NCBI RefSeq assembly: GCF_036325985.1
Contig: NZ_JAUHLI010000022.1
Location: 1 to 48,807, forward strand
Direction: 5' to 3'
Length of the DNA: 48,807 bases
Source of the DNA: Alkalimonas cellulosilytica
GTDB lineage: Bacteria; Pseudomonadota; Gammaproteobacteria; Enterobacterales; Alteromonadaceae
The notes under the pieces were generated by a model, which had not been told where the DNA came from, ran no database searches, and saw only the letters and a program-made list of their open reading frames with translations. Shown here piece after piece: positions 23,819 through 32,508 of the stretch (positions within the stretch are counted from its first letter, which is position 1; each line of letters starts with the position of its first letter). Both the position numbers and the translations under genes were made by a program.

Positions 23819-23863
23819 CCACAGCCCGCGACCAGACTGTGGGACGTTTACCCCCGAAAGGGG
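23819..23863 (-). promoter_or_regulatory. Structured rplY leader, possible autoregulatory element
   Basis: In the transcribed leader two hairpins are visible: CCCC/GGGG with a short loop (23852-23855 with 23860-23863) and CCACAG/CTGTGG (23819-23824 with 23837-23842). Autogenous control by L25 through a structured rplY leader is reported in gammaproteobacteria. I see hairpins here, but not a confirmed 5S loop E mimic. Confidence 0.35.
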
Positions 23864-23869
23864 CGCGAC

Positions 23870-23898
23870 ATAATACCACCGGCAGGATCAGCACGCAA
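23870..23898 (-). promoter_or_regulatory. Promoter for rplY-pth-ychF
   Basis: On the minus strand TTGCGT (23893-23898) and TATTAT (23870-23875) have a 17-bp spacer, followed by a GC-rich discriminator GTCGCGCC typical of ribosomal-protein promoters. It sits between the prs terminator and the rplY leader. Confidence 0.6.
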
Positions 23899-23903
23899 TG
23901 AAA

Positions 23904-23923
23904 AAGGCACCCTGAGGTGCCTT
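23904..23923 (-). terminator. Intrinsic terminator of prs
   Basis: AAGGCACC (23904-23911) pairs with GGTGCCTT (23916-23923), four-base loop. On the minus strand the stem is followed by T residues (23901-23905 are A on the plus strand). It ends the prs transcript 23 bp after the stop. Confidence 0.85.
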
Positions 23924-23945
23924 CTGTCACTGCATCGACATGTTC

Positions 23946-24890
23946 TTAATCAAACATCGACGAAATGGACTCTTCGTTGCTGATGCGGCGAATGCACTCG
24001 GCCATCATTTCGCTCAGCGACAGCTGGCGCACTTTGGCAACTTTCTTCATCTCGACGCTGAGTGGAATGGTATCGGTGACGATCAGTTCATCGATCACAG
24101 AATTGGCAATGATTTGCGGCGCATTGCCGGAGAACACTGGGTGGGTTGCGTAGGCAAAGACCCGCTTGGCGCCTTGCTCTTTAAGTGCTTCAGCGGCTTT
24201 GCACAAGGTGCCGCCGGTATCAATCATGTCATCGACCAGAATACAGTCGCGATCCTTCACATCACCGATGATGTGCATCACTTGCGACACGTTGGCTTTA
24301 GGGCGGCGTTTGTCGATGATGGCCAGATCGGCATCGTTCAGCAGCTTGGCCACAGCACGGGCCCGTACTACGCCACCGATATCCGGTGAAACCACCACCG
24401 GCGATTGCAAGTCCTGCTTGCGCATATCTTCCAGCAGTACCGGGCTGGCAAAGACGTTATCGACCGGCACATCAAAGAACCCCTGGATCTGCTCGGCATG
24501 CAGATCCACGGTCAGTACCCGATCCACCCCAACGCTCGACAGAAAATCCGCCACCACTTTGGCGGTAATAGGCACCCGGGCAGAGCGAACCCGACGATCC
24601 TGGCGGGCATAACCAAAGTAAGGCAGTACCGCAGTGATCCGGCCGGCAGAGGCACGACGTAATGCATCCACCATCACGATCAGTTCCATCAGATTGTCAT
24701 TGGTAGGCGCACAGGTGGACTGAATGATGAAAACGTCGGAGCCACGGACATTTTCATTGATCATGACGCTGACTTCGCCATCGCTAAAACGGCCAACGTC
24801 GGCATCACCGAGTTTGATGTAGAGCCGGCTGGCAATTTTGTTCGCGAGTTCTGGTACGGCGTTACCAGCAAAAACCTTCATATCGGGCAC
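23946..24890 (-). CDS. prs: Ribose-phosphate pyrophosphokinase (PRPP synthetase)
   Basis: Makes PRPP from ribose-5-phosphate and ATP for purine, pyrimidine, His, Trp and NAD synthesis. The 314-residue class I enzyme has the ATP loop RQDRRVRSARVPITAK, the DLHAEQIQGFFDVPVDN segment and the PRPP-binding loop DCILVDDMIDTGGT. The GTG start at 24890, with GAGGA seven bases before it, mirrors the GTG start of E. coli prs. Downstream of ispE-lolB, as in E. coli. Confidence 0.97.
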   Translation of the reverse strand: MPDMKVFAGNAVPELANKIASRLYIKLGDADVGRFSDGEVSVMINENVRGSDVFIIQSTCAPTNDNLMELIVMVDALRRASAGRITAVLPYFGYARQDRRVRSARVPITAKVVADFLSSVGVDRVLTVDLHAEQIQGFFDVPVDNVFASPVLLEDMRKQDLQSPVVVSPDIGGVVRARAVAKLLNDADLAIIDKRRPKANVSQVMHIIGDVKDRDCILVDDMIDTGGTLCKAAEALKEQGAKRVFAYATHPVFSGNAPQIIANSVIDELIVTDTIPLSVEMKKVAKVRQLSLSEMMAECIRRISNEESISSMFD

Positions 24891-24933
24891 GGTAGGATCC
24901 TCAGGGCAGTTGGAGTCCGGTTAAACAGTTTTG

Positions 24934-24950
24934 ACCCTGCCACAAGCAGG
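24934..24950 (-). other. Hairpin between ispE and prs
   Basis: CCCTGC (24934-24939) and GCAGGG (24945-24950) form a 6-bp stem with loop CACAA. No T run follows on the minus strand, so it may be an mRNA processing or attenuating structure rather than a terminator. Confidence 0.4.
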
Positions 24951-24973
24951 GCCCTGATGGTAATGATGCGGCA

Positions 24974-25822
24974 TTACCTAAACGCGGCCAGAGCAGCCAG
25001 GGTTGGCGACTCATTGACCCCTCTGGCGACAAAGCCCCGGCAGAATGGGGGCAAATTGTGCAGAGCAGCTTCCGCTTGCATACGATCAGAAAACGCGGCG
25101 AACACACTGGCTCCGGTCCCTGTCATGCGGCTTGGGGCGTATTCTAACAACCACTGTAAGGTGAATGCAACATTCGGATAGAGCTGACTGACCAGCGGCT
25201 CGCAGTCGTTACGCCACTCGGATTCCAGCACCTGCTCCAGGCTGATTTTTGCAGTATTTCTTGGCAAATCAGGGTGTTGAAATATTTCTTTGGTGGAAAT
25301 ATGACAATCTGGTGTGGCCACCAGATACCAGTGCTCGGGCAACGCAACAGGCGTTAAATGCTCACCGACACCTTCGGCAAAAGCGGTGTAACCCTGTACA
25401 AAAACCGGCACATCGGCGCCCAGTTGCAAACCTAGATCGGCCAGTTGCTGTTGGCTGAGCCCCAGTTGCCACAGCTGGTTCAACGCCAGCAGGGTGGTGG
25501 CGGCATCGGAAGAGCCGCCCCCCAGGCCGCCTCCCATGGGTAATCGTTTCTCCAGTTGGATCTGTGCACCCTGAGTGCTGCCGGTGGTGCGCTGCAATAA
25601 ATGTGCAGCTTTTAGCACCAGATTGTCGTCGGTCACCAGCTCAGCCTGATTGCAGCTTAAGCGGAGTTCTGCCGTGGGAAGGGCTGAAAAATGCAGGGTA
25701 TCGCCATAATCCAGTAACTGGAAAATACTTTGTAGCTCATGGTAGCCATCGGCCCGGCGCCCGGTGATGTGCAAAAATAAGTTCAGTTTCGCCACGGCTG
25801 GCAGGCTCAGGGTGGGGCTCAT
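24974..25822 (-). CDS. ispE: 4-diphosphocytidyl-2-C-methyl-D-erythritol kinase
   Basis: GHMP kinase of the MEP isoprenoid pathway, phosphorylating CDP-ME. The 282-residue protein has the ATP-binding motif LPMGGGLGGGSSDAAT (about 90-105), the N-terminal SLPAVAKLNLFLHI motif with its conserved Lys/Asn, and the GTGASVFA motif near the C-terminus. Its ATG overlaps the lolB stop (ATGA), the usual lolB-ispE coupling. Confidence 0.96.
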   Translation of the reverse strand: MSPTLSLPAVAKLNLFLHITGRRADGYHELQSIFQLLDYGDTLHFSALPTAELRLSCNQAELVTDDNLVLKAAHLLQRTTGSTQGAQIQLEKRLPMGGGLGGGSSDAATTLLALNQLWQLGLSQQQLADLGLQLGADVPVFVQGYTAFAEGVGEHLTPVALPEHWYLVATPDCHISTKEIFQHPDLPRNTAKISLEQVLESEWRNDCEPLVSQLYPNVAFTLQWLLEYAPSRMTGTGASVFAAFSDRMQAEAALHNLPPFCRGFVARGVNESPTLAALAAFR

Positions 25823-26421
25823 AGCTGCCAGCTCCGGATCACCAGGCGGATGCGAATGTCATCCGATTGCACCACAATGCGCCTCGGCAGGGCCAGGCTA
25901 TCGGAAAAAAAGCTTTCATAGCGCACCTGCCAGCGGTAACCACTACGATCCTGTAATGTAAACCCAATTAAGCGGTCCAGCTCATCGTACTCTTTGGCAC
26001 TGGCATTACTACCCGCTAACCCTTTCAGCCATAGCGGCATCTCGTCCAGCGGCAGGCTCCAGCCTGTTAGTGCCAACATCAGCTCGCTGCTGTTACTGGC
26101 CTGGTAATCCTCGCCCCGGACTTGCAAGCGGGTGCTGCCAGCGCTGCTGTCCAGTCGGAAGATGCTGATACCAAAGGAGTTGTTCATACGAGCCTGGTAG
26201 TCGTCAGCCTGCTGCTGCCAGTGCAGGCTGCCACTGACGTTGTCGGCCGGGCTTTGGATCCCCATGGTGGCTGTCAGCTCAAAATGTTGCAACTGCTCAA
26301 TGCGATCCAGCCGCTGCTGGGCTGTCAGTGCGGGGCCATCAGGCCGCGGTTTCAGGCTGCAACCACTGAGCAAGGTGGTCAGCAATAACAGGGAAAACAG
26401 GATTTTTACTGCTTTTGGCAC
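25819..26421 (-). CDS. lolB: Outer-membrane lipoprotein receptor LolB
   Basis: Accepts lipoproteins from LolA and inserts them in the outer membrane. The 200-residue lipoprotein has a signal peptide ending in the lipobox L-L-S-G-C (Cys about residue 20) and a LolB beta-barrel half-fold. The frame opens with a TTG at 26469, but GAGGA before the GTG at 26421 and a proper signal-peptide length favour the later start. Divergent from hemA. Confidence 0.9.
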   Translation of the reverse strand: MPKAVKILFSLLLLTTLLSGCSLKPRPDGPALTAQQRLDRIEQLQHFELTATMGIQSPADNVSGSLHWQQQADDYQARMNNSFGISIFRLDSSAGSTRLQVRGEDYQASNSSELMLALTGWSLPLDEMPLWLKGLAGSNASAKEYDELDRLIGFTLQDRSGYRWQVRYESFFSDSLALPRRIVVQSDDIRIRLVIRSWQL

Positions 26422-26464
26422 ACGAAAGTCCTCGTCTGAGCTTTTATTAACCTGGGCTTTTTCG

Positions 26465-26470
26465 TACAAT
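26465..26470 (+). promoter_or_regulatory. Candidate -10 element for hemA
   Basis: TACAAT lies 33 bp before the hemA ATG in the hemA-lolB divergent gap. The -35 match is poor, so the assignment is tentative. Confidence 0.3.
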
Positions 26471-26503
26471 TCGCCCCTTCAATATCAAGGTTATTACAGG
26501 TGA

Positions 26504-27751
26504 ATGGCCATTTACGCATTAGGCATTAATCACAAAACAGCACCAGTGGCACTGCGTGAACAAGTGGCTTTCGCACCTGAACAGGTGCCGCAGGCGCTGC
26601 GTGAGCTGGCTAGCGTGGCGAATGTCACCGATGCGGTGATCCTGTCTACCTGCAACCGAACAGAACTGTATTTTAACGGTTCCACCGAGCAAGCGGAACA
26701 GGTGATTGCCTGGTTAGGCGAATTTCATCAGTTGGATAGCCAACTCTTGCAGCCGCATTTGTATCTGTATCAGCAGCAGGATGCGGCCACGCACCTGATG
26801 CGGGTGGCCGCAGGACTTGACTCGCTGGTGCTGGGCGAGCCGCAGATACTAGGCCAGGTGAAGCAAGCGTACAACCAATCGCGTCAGGCCGGTACCATCA
26901 ATCCACAGTTTGAGCGCTTGTTTCAGAAAACCTTTGCCATCGCCAAGCAGGTTCGCACGGAAACCGAGATTGGTGCCAATGCCGTCTCGGTTGCATTTGT
27001 GGCCGTCAGCCTGGCGAAACAAATTTTTGGCCGGCTGGATAAAGTCTCGGTGCTGCTGATTGGCGCCGGTGAAACCATCGAGCTGGTGGCGCGTCACTTA
27101 AAAGAGCAGGGCGCCAGTAAGCTGACGGTGGCAAACCGCACTTATGAGCGCGGTTTGGCTCTGGCCGAAGCCTTTGGCGCCGAAGTGGTGACCTTAGCCC
27201 AGGTGCCTGCCGTGCTTGGTCGCGCGGATGTGGTGATAAGCTCTACTGCCAGTACTTTGCCGATCATTGGGAAAGGCATGGTGGAACAGGCACTGAAAGT
27301 GCGTAAACACAAGCCGATGTTTCTGGTGGATTTAGCCGTGCCGCGTGATATTGAGGCTCAGGTCGCCGAGCTGGATGATGCCTATCTGTATACGGTCGAT
27401 GATTTGCAAACGATTATTGCGCAGAATATGGAGTCGCGCCAACAAGCTGCGCAACAGGCGGAGCAGATGATTGGCCTCGGCGTGGCGGAATTTCAGCAGT
27501 GGCAATTGCTGCAGGGCAATGTCGACTGGGTACGGGATTACCGCCAGCAGTGCGAACAGATTAAAAACGAGTTGTTGGCCAAGGCGGTCAATCAACTGGT
27601 CGCCGGTCAGGAGCCGGAAAAAGTCATGGCCGAGCTGGCCAATCGCTTAAGCAACCGGTTGATGCACAGCCCGACCAAGGCCATCCGTCAGCTGGTGCAG
27701 GATGAACAGCTGGAGCCACAAAGGCTGATTAACATTTTACTCGATCTCTGA
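26504..27751 (+). CDS. hemA: Glutamyl-tRNA reductase
   Basis: First committed step of C5 tetrapyrrole synthesis: reduces glutamyl-tRNA-Glu to glutamate-1-semialdehyde. The 415-residue protein begins with the family signature and carries the catalytic Cys50 in STCNRTELY, the LGEPQILGQVK motif and an NADPH domain with GAGETIEL. AGGTGA lies just before the ATG. It leads the hemA-prfA-prmC unit with the lolB-ispE-prs group divergent, as in E. coli. Confidence 0.97.
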   Translation: MAIYALGINHKTAPVALREQVAFAPEQVPQALRELASVANVTDAVILSTCNRTELYFNGSTEQAEQVIAWLGEFHQLDSQLLQPHLYLYQQQDAATHLMRVAAGLDSLVLGEPQILGQVKQAYNQSRQAGTINPQFERLFQKTFAIAKQVRTETEIGANAVSVAFVAVSLAKQIFGRLDKVSVLLIGAGETIELVARHLKEQGASKLTVANRTYERGLALAEAFGAEVVTLAQVPAVLGRADVVISSTASTLPIIGKGMVEQALKVRKHKPMFLVDLAVPRDIEAQVAELDDAYLYTVDDLQTIIAQNMESRQQAAQQAEQMIGLGVAEFQQWQLLQGNVDWVRDYRQQCEQIKNELLAKAVNQLVAGQEPEKVMAELANRLSNRLMHSPTKAIRQLVQDEQLEPQRLINILLDL

Positions 27752-27787
27752 TTCAGAGCCGGATTTTCCCAAGGAACCACAGTTAAC

Positions 27788-28876
27788 ATGAAAGCATCGG
27801 TATACGGCAAGCTGGAAGCCTTGACAGAGCGCTACGAAGAAGTACAGGCGCTGCTGAGTGACGCCAGTATTATCGCCAATCAGGAACGTTTTCGCGAGCT
27901 ATCCAAAGAGTACAGCCAGCTGGAAGATGTCAGCAAAGCCTTCTCTGAGTATCAACAGGTCGAGCAAGGCTTGAAAGACACCGAGCTGATGCTGCAGGAC
28001 AGCGATCCTGACGTCCGTGAAATGGCACAGGAAGAGTTTAAAGACCTGAAGCAGCAACTCGAAGCGCGGCAGGCCGAGCTGCAAATTCTGATGTTGCCAA
28101 AAGATCCGAACGACAGCAGTAACTGCTTTTTAGAGATCCGGGCCGGTGCCGGGGGCGATGAAGCAGCGATTTTTGCCGGGGATTTATTTCGCATGTACAG
28201 CCGCTTTGCGGAAAACCGTGGGTGGCGTCTCGAAGTGATGAGTGCCAGTGAGGGTGAGCATGGTGGTTACAAAGAAATCATTGCGCATTTATCCGGTGAG
28301 GGCGTTTATGGCACCATGAAGTTTGAGTCCGGAGGCCATCGGGTGCAGCGGGTACCGGCGACGGAGTCGCAAGGTCGGGTCCATACCTCCGCCTGTACCG
28401 TGGCGGTGATGCCGGAAATTCCAGAAAGCGAAGCCATTGAAATCAATCCGGCCGATTTACGGGTCGATACTTACCGCGCATCCGGTGCCGGTGGTCAGCA
28501 CGTCAACCGGACCGATTCGGCCATTCGTTTAACGCACTTACCGACCGGTATTGTGGTGGAGTGTCAGGAAGAGCGCTCACAGCATAAAAACCGTGCCAAA
28601 GCCATGAGCATGTTGCAATCGCGTATTCAGGCCGCTGAAGATGAAAAACGCCGTTTGTCCGAAGAGTCGACCCGCCGCCTGCTGGTCGGTAGCGGCGATC
28701 GCTCGGAACGGATCCGTACCTATAACTTCCCACAAGGCCGCTTGACCGATCATCGCATCAATCTGACGCTGTACCGCCTCAGTGAAATTATGGAAGGAAG
28801 TCTGGAGCTGGTACTGGAGCCGATTCAGCAAGAGCATCAGGCCGACTTGCTGGCCGCTATGTCTGAAGAGCATTAA
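27788..28876 (+). CDS. prfA: Peptide chain release factor 1
   Basis: Recognises UAA/UAG and triggers release of the nascent peptide. The 362-residue protein has the P-A-T anticodon-mimic tripeptide (in RVPATESQGR) and the catalytic G-G-Q in SGAGGQHVNRTDS. Length matches RF1 and not RF2 (no programmed frameshift). It lies 36 bp after hemA, with prmC 20 bp further on. Confidence 0.97.
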   Translation: MKASVYGKLEALTERYEEVQALLSDASIIANQERFRELSKEYSQLEDVSKAFSEYQQVEQGLKDTELMLQDSDPDVREMAQEEFKDLKQQLEARQAELQILMLPKDPNDSSNCFLEIRAGAGGDEAAIFAGDLFRMYSRFAENRGWRLEVMSASEGEHGGYKEIIAHLSGEGVYGTMKFESGGHRVQRVPATESQGRVHTSACTVAVMPEIPESEAIEINPADLRVDTYRASGAGGQHVNRTDSAIRLTHLPTGIVVECQEERSQHKNRAKAMSMLQSRIQAAEDEKRRLSEESTRRLLVGSGDRSERIRTYNFPQGRLTDHRINLTLYRLSEIMEGSLELVLEPIQQEHQADLLAAMSEEH

Positions 28877-28896
28877 ATGGTAGCGCTAGCCCAGTG

Positions 28897-29751
28897 ATGA
28901 CCAGCCGCTCGCCTGAGACTATTGCCCACTGGCTAAAGCAGGCCAAAACGGTGCTGGCGCAAGTCACGGATGAGGTCGAGGCTGAAGCCAAATACTGCCT
29001 TGGCCATGTCCTTCAGTGCAATTACAGTTATCTGTACAGTCACGCTACGCAGGTATTGACCGAAGCACAACGGCAGCAGCTGGATGCCATCCTACAACAG
29101 CGGCAAAGTGGCACACCGCTGGCCTATGTACTGCAACAGTGGCACTTCTGGGATTTTGAACTGGCCGTATCGCCAGCTACTTTAATTCCGCGCGCTGATA
29201 CCGAAGTTTTGGTTGAGCAAGCCTTGCAATTGCAACTGCGGGCAGATGCCAGAGTACTGGATTTAGGTACTGGCACGGGGGCCATTGCGCTGGCGCTGGC
29301 CAAAGAGCGCCTGGGTTGGCAGGTATGCGGTGTTGATCTGCAGCCAGAGGCTGTGGCCTGTGCCAATCGCAATAAAGCTGCTTTGCAGCTGACAAACTGT
29401 CATTTCCAACAGAGTAACTGGTTTTCAGCCGTTAGCTCGCAACGATTTGAGCTGATTGTTAGTAACCCTCCCTACATTGAACCGGATGACCCGCATTTGC
29501 AGCAGGGCGATGTGCGGTTTGAGCCTAAAACGGCCTTGGTTGCTGATGCCGAGGGGCTGGCCGATATTGAGCTGATTATCGCGGGCAGTGTGCTGCAATT
29601 ACAGCCCGGTGGCTGGTTGTTGCTGGAGCATGGATATCAGCAGGCCGAGGCTGTCTGCGAGCGTTTACAGCAAGCCGGCTTTGTTCAGGTTCAATCGAAA
29701 AAAGACTATGGAGGTCAATGGCGTATTAGTTTTGCCCAGCGGCCCCTCTGA
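28897..29751 (+). CDS. prmC: Release factor glutamine methyltransferase
   Basis: N5-methylates the Gln of the GGQ loop of RF1/RF2 with SAM. The 284-residue protein has the SAM motif V-L-D-L-G-T-G-T-G-A and the catalytic N-P-P-Y in IVSNPPYIEP. The ATG at 28897 is preceded by an in-frame GTG at 28894; the ATG is preferred. Placement directly after its substrate gene prfA is conserved. Confidence 0.96.
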   Translation: MTSRSPETIAHWLKQAKTVLAQVTDEVEAEAKYCLGHVLQCNYSYLYSHATQVLTEAQRQQLDAILQQRQSGTPLAYVLQQWHFWDFELAVSPATLIPRADTEVLVEQALQLQLRADARVLDLGTGTGAIALALAKERLGWQVCGVDLQPEAVACANRNKAALQLTNCHFQQSNWFSAVSSQRFELIVSNPPYIEPDDPHLQQGDVRFEPKTALVADAEGLADIELIIAGSVLQLQPGGWLLLEHGYQQAEAVCERLQQAGFVQVQSKKDYGGQWRISFAQRPL

Positions 29752-29773
29752 ATCATTATCCTTGTTTTAACCT

Positions 29774-29802
29774 TTGACCAATCGCCATTCTGCACATATA
29801 AC
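29774..29802 (+). promoter_or_regulatory. Promoter for the HD-GYP regulator gene
   Basis: TTGACC (29774-29779) and TATAAC (29797-29802) with a 17-bp spacer match sigma-70 elements at 5/6 each, 33 bp upstream of the start codon. Confidence 0.65.
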
Positions 29803-29834
29803 TTAAGGGTAGATCAGCCAAAGAGTATCTGTGC

Positions 29835-31415
29835 ATGAGCGATGACTTTTTATTCGCCGATGAAATCCCGGAGCCAGAGCAGCCAGAACAAGCCAGCAGC
29901 CATGCTCGCTGGAAAGTATTGATTGTGGATGATGAGGCTGAGGTGCATGCGGTTACCAAGTTAGCGCTCAGCGATTTTAGTTTTCAGGGCAAAAACCTGG
30001 AGTTTATCAGCGCATTCTCTGGTGCTGAAGCCAAAGCGCTGATGCAGCAGCATCCGGATACGGCCATTATGCTGCTTGATGTGGTGATGGAAACCGACGA
30101 CGCCGGTTTGCAGGTGGCGCGCTACATTCGCGAGGAGCTGTGCAATACCCATGTGCGGATTATTTTGCGGACCGGGCAACCCGGTCAGGCACCAGAGCGC
30201 CAGGTCATCGTCAATTACGACATCAATGATTACAAGTCCAAAACCGAACTGACTGCACAAAAGCTCTTTACCGTGGTGATGTCGAGCTTGCGCTCCTACC
30301 GCGATATTCTGGCCATTGATCACAGCCGGCAAGGCCTGGAAAAAATTATCAATGCCTCGGCGAATCTGTTTTCTGCCCACTCGATGGAGCAGTTTATTGA
30401 TGGTGTGCTGCAGCAGTTAACTTCGATCCTGGGATGCAATGACGATGCGTTATTGGTTACATCCTCTCTCGTTGCTGGCAATCCGGGCGAAGATACCAAC
30501 CCTGAGCACCTAATTGTTTTCGCTGGTATGGGAGAGTTCGAGAAAAAAGAAGGCGAGCCGGTCACCAAGGTGTTGGATCAACCGCTGCTGGATGCCTTTT
30601 ATGCGGCGCTAAAAACCCGCAGTATTGTCTATAAAGAAAATTATCTGGTGGCGTATTGCACCAGCAAATTTACCCATGGTTCTTTGCTCTATGTGTCAGG
30701 ATTACCTGGCCAGATCACCGATAGTCAAAAGAAGCTGATTGAGCTGTTCTCACAAAATGTGCAGATTGCCTATGAGAATGTGCAGTTGCAGCATGAAATT
30801 GAAGATACTCAGCGGGAAATTGTCTATCGCCTCAGCGAGGCGGTGGAGCATCGCTCCATCGAGACGGGCAACCATGTGAAGCGGGTAGCATTCATCTGCT
30901 ACGATCTGGCCAAAGCCTATGGCTTACCGGAAGAAGAAGCCGAGAAACTGATGTTTGCCTCACCGCTGCATGATGTCGGTAAGGTTGGAATTCCTGATGG
31001 CATTTTAAATAAGCCGATGCGATTGGATGCGCGTGAGTGGGAAGTAATGAAAACTCATGCCACCATCGGCTATGACATTTTGAAGAACTCCAAGCGGGCC
31101 ATTATTCAAGCGGGGGCTGTGATTGCGCGTGATCACCACGAAAAATGGGACGGCAGCGGCTATCCGGATGGTAAAAAGGGTGAAGACATCCATATCTATG
31201 GTCGTATTGCTGCTATCGCTGATGTGTACGACGCCTTACGTCACCGGCGGTGTTACAAATCAGCCTGGCCGCTGGAGAAAGTTGTAGCTCTGATAGAAAG
31301 TGAGTCTGGCAAACAGTTCGACCCTAAGCTGGTAGCGCTTTTCAAAACAAGGGTAGAGAAACTGGAAGCGATTTTAAAGAAATATCCGGATTCAGAGGAA
31401 GACGATATTCGGTGA
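29835..31415 (+). CDS. Response regulator with DUF3369 and HD-GYP c-di-GMP phosphodiesterase domain
   Basis: A 526-residue cytoplasmic regulator. A receiver domain (about 26-155) has the acidic pair D32-D33 and phosphoacceptor D82 in LLDVVMETDDAG, with the conserved K late in the domain (K135/K137). A DUF3369-type middle domain follows (about 165-315), then HD-GYP (about 330-520): HD at 379-380 in PLHDVGKVGIPD and G-Y-P at 442-444, so it should hydrolyse c-di-GMP. No cognate kinase is adjacent; the hybrid kinase 1.1 kb away in the convergent orientation is a candidate partner. Confidence 0.92.
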   Translation: MSDDFLFADEIPEPEQPEQASSHARWKVLIVDDEAEVHAVTKLALSDFSFQGKNLEFISAFSGAEAKALMQQHPDTAIMLLDVVMETDDAGLQVARYIREELCNTHVRIILRTGQPGQAPERQVIVNYDINDYKSKTELTAQKLFTVVMSSLRSYRDILAIDHSRQGLEKIINASANLFSAHSMEQFIDGVLQQLTSILGCNDDALLVTSSLVAGNPGEDTNPEHLIVFAGMGEFEKKEGEPVTKVLDQPLLDAFYAALKTRSIVYKENYLVAYCTSKFTHGSLLYVSGLPGQITDSQKKLIELFSQNVQIAYENVQLQHEIEDTQREIVYRLSEAVEHRSIETGNHVKRVAFICYDLAKAYGLPEEEAEKLMFASPLHDVGKVGIPDGILNKPMRLDAREWEVMKTHATIGYDILKNSKRAIIQAGAVIARDHHEKWDGSGYPDGKKGEDIHIYGRIAAIADVYDALRHRRCYKSAWPLEKVVALIESESGKQFDPKLVALFKTRVEKLEAILKKYPDSEEDDIR

Positions 31416-31597
31416 TGGAGCTAAATTACCGCATACTGTTCCAAGTGACTGCACTCACAGCGCCGGTTAGCAAAAGGCTGTAAACTGCCTGTTTAACGGA
31501 TAGGGCTCCTGTTTTTCTTCTGCTTATGACAAAATAGCCGCTTTAGCGGTGCTCTTTGTTCTGCTTTGTTTGCACAGCATCAACCTCAAGGATTTTT

Positions 31598-32446
31598 ATG
31601 ACTCAACAGACCATTGCTTTTGGCAACGTTACCGTGAATAACCAGCGGCCTTTTGTACTCTTTGGTGGTATGAATGTGCTGGAGTCGCGTGATTTGGCGC
31701 TGCGCATCGCTGAGCATTATGTGCAGGTTACTGAGAAGCTGGGTATTCCTTATGTATTTAAAGCCTCCTTCGATAAAGCCAATCGTTCATCCATTCACTC
31801 GTATCGTGGGCCAGGATTGGATGAAGGGCTTAAAATTTTCCAGGAAATTAAGCAAACCTTTCAGGTACCGCTGATCACCGATGTGCATGAGCCCTGGCAA
31901 GCGGCTTCGGTGGCCGAAGTGGTGGATGTACTGCAGCTACCAGCATTTCTGGCGCGTCAGACCGATCTGGTGGTGGCGATGGCCAAAACCGGTGCGGTGA
32001 TTAATGTAAAGAAACCACAGTTCCTGGCACCAGCCGAAATGCGCCATATTCTAACCAAGTTCAGCGAAGCTGGTAATGAGCAGGTGATGCTGTGCGAGCG
32101 CGGTTCCAGCTTTGGCTACAACAATCTGGTGGTGGACATGCTGGGCATGGACGATATGAAAGCCATGGCCCCGGTTATTTTTGATGCGACCCATGCGCTG
32201 CAGCGCCCAGGCGGCAGAGCAGACTCAGCCGATGGTCGACGGGCTCAGGCTGCACAATTAGCACGCTCTGGCATGGCGCTTGGCCTGGCAGGTTTGTTCA
32301 TCGAGGCGCACCCGGATCCAAATCAGGCCAAGTGCGATGGTCCCTGTGCATTGCCTCTGGCGAAGTTGGAACCGTATCTGACCCAGATGAAAGCATTGGA
32401 CGAATTGGTCAAAAGTTTTGCCGAGCTGGATACCTCGGCAGGCTAG
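31598..32446 (+). CDS. kdsA: 3-deoxy-D-manno-octulosonate 8-phosphate synthase
   Basis: Condenses PEP with arabinose-5-phosphate to KDO-8-phosphate for LPS. The 282-residue TIM-barrel protein has VLFGGMNVLESRD, KASFDKANRSS and the ITDVHEPWQA/GSSFGYNNL/DATHALQRPG segments. The frame opens at 31556, but AAGGA ten bases before the ATG at 31598 and the family length decide the start. The 182-bp upstream gap includes a CCGC-TTTA-GCGG hairpin at 31538-31549. Confidence 0.96.
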   Translation: MTQQTIAFGNVTVNNQRPFVLFGGMNVLESRDLALRIAEHYVQVTEKLGIPYVFKASFDKANRSSIHSYRGPGLDEGLKIFQEIKQTFQVPLITDVHEPWQAASVAEVVDVLQLPAFLARQTDLVVAMAKTGAVINVKKPQFLAPAEMRHILTKFSEAGNEQVMLCERGSSFGYNNLVVDMLGMDDMKAMAPVIFDATHALQRPGGRADSADGRRAQAAQLARSGMALGLAGLFIEAHPDPNQAKCDGPCALPLAKLEPYLTQMKALDELVKSFAELDTSAG

Positions 32447-32451
32447 TAAGG

Positions 32452-32482
32452 TTTTATACCCATATATGGATATAGTATAAAA
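32452..32482. terminator. Palindromic stretch between kdsA and the hybrid kinase
   Basis: TTTTATAC (32452-32459) and GTATAAAA (32475-32482) form an 8-bp stem; inside it CCATATATGG (32460-32469) is a perfect palindrome. Sitting exactly between two converging genes it may stop transcription from both sides. AT-rich stems are weak, so it is a candidate only. Confidence 0.4.
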
Positions 32483-32508
32483 GCCAGTAAAGCGTGCGCT
32501 GGCAGTGC

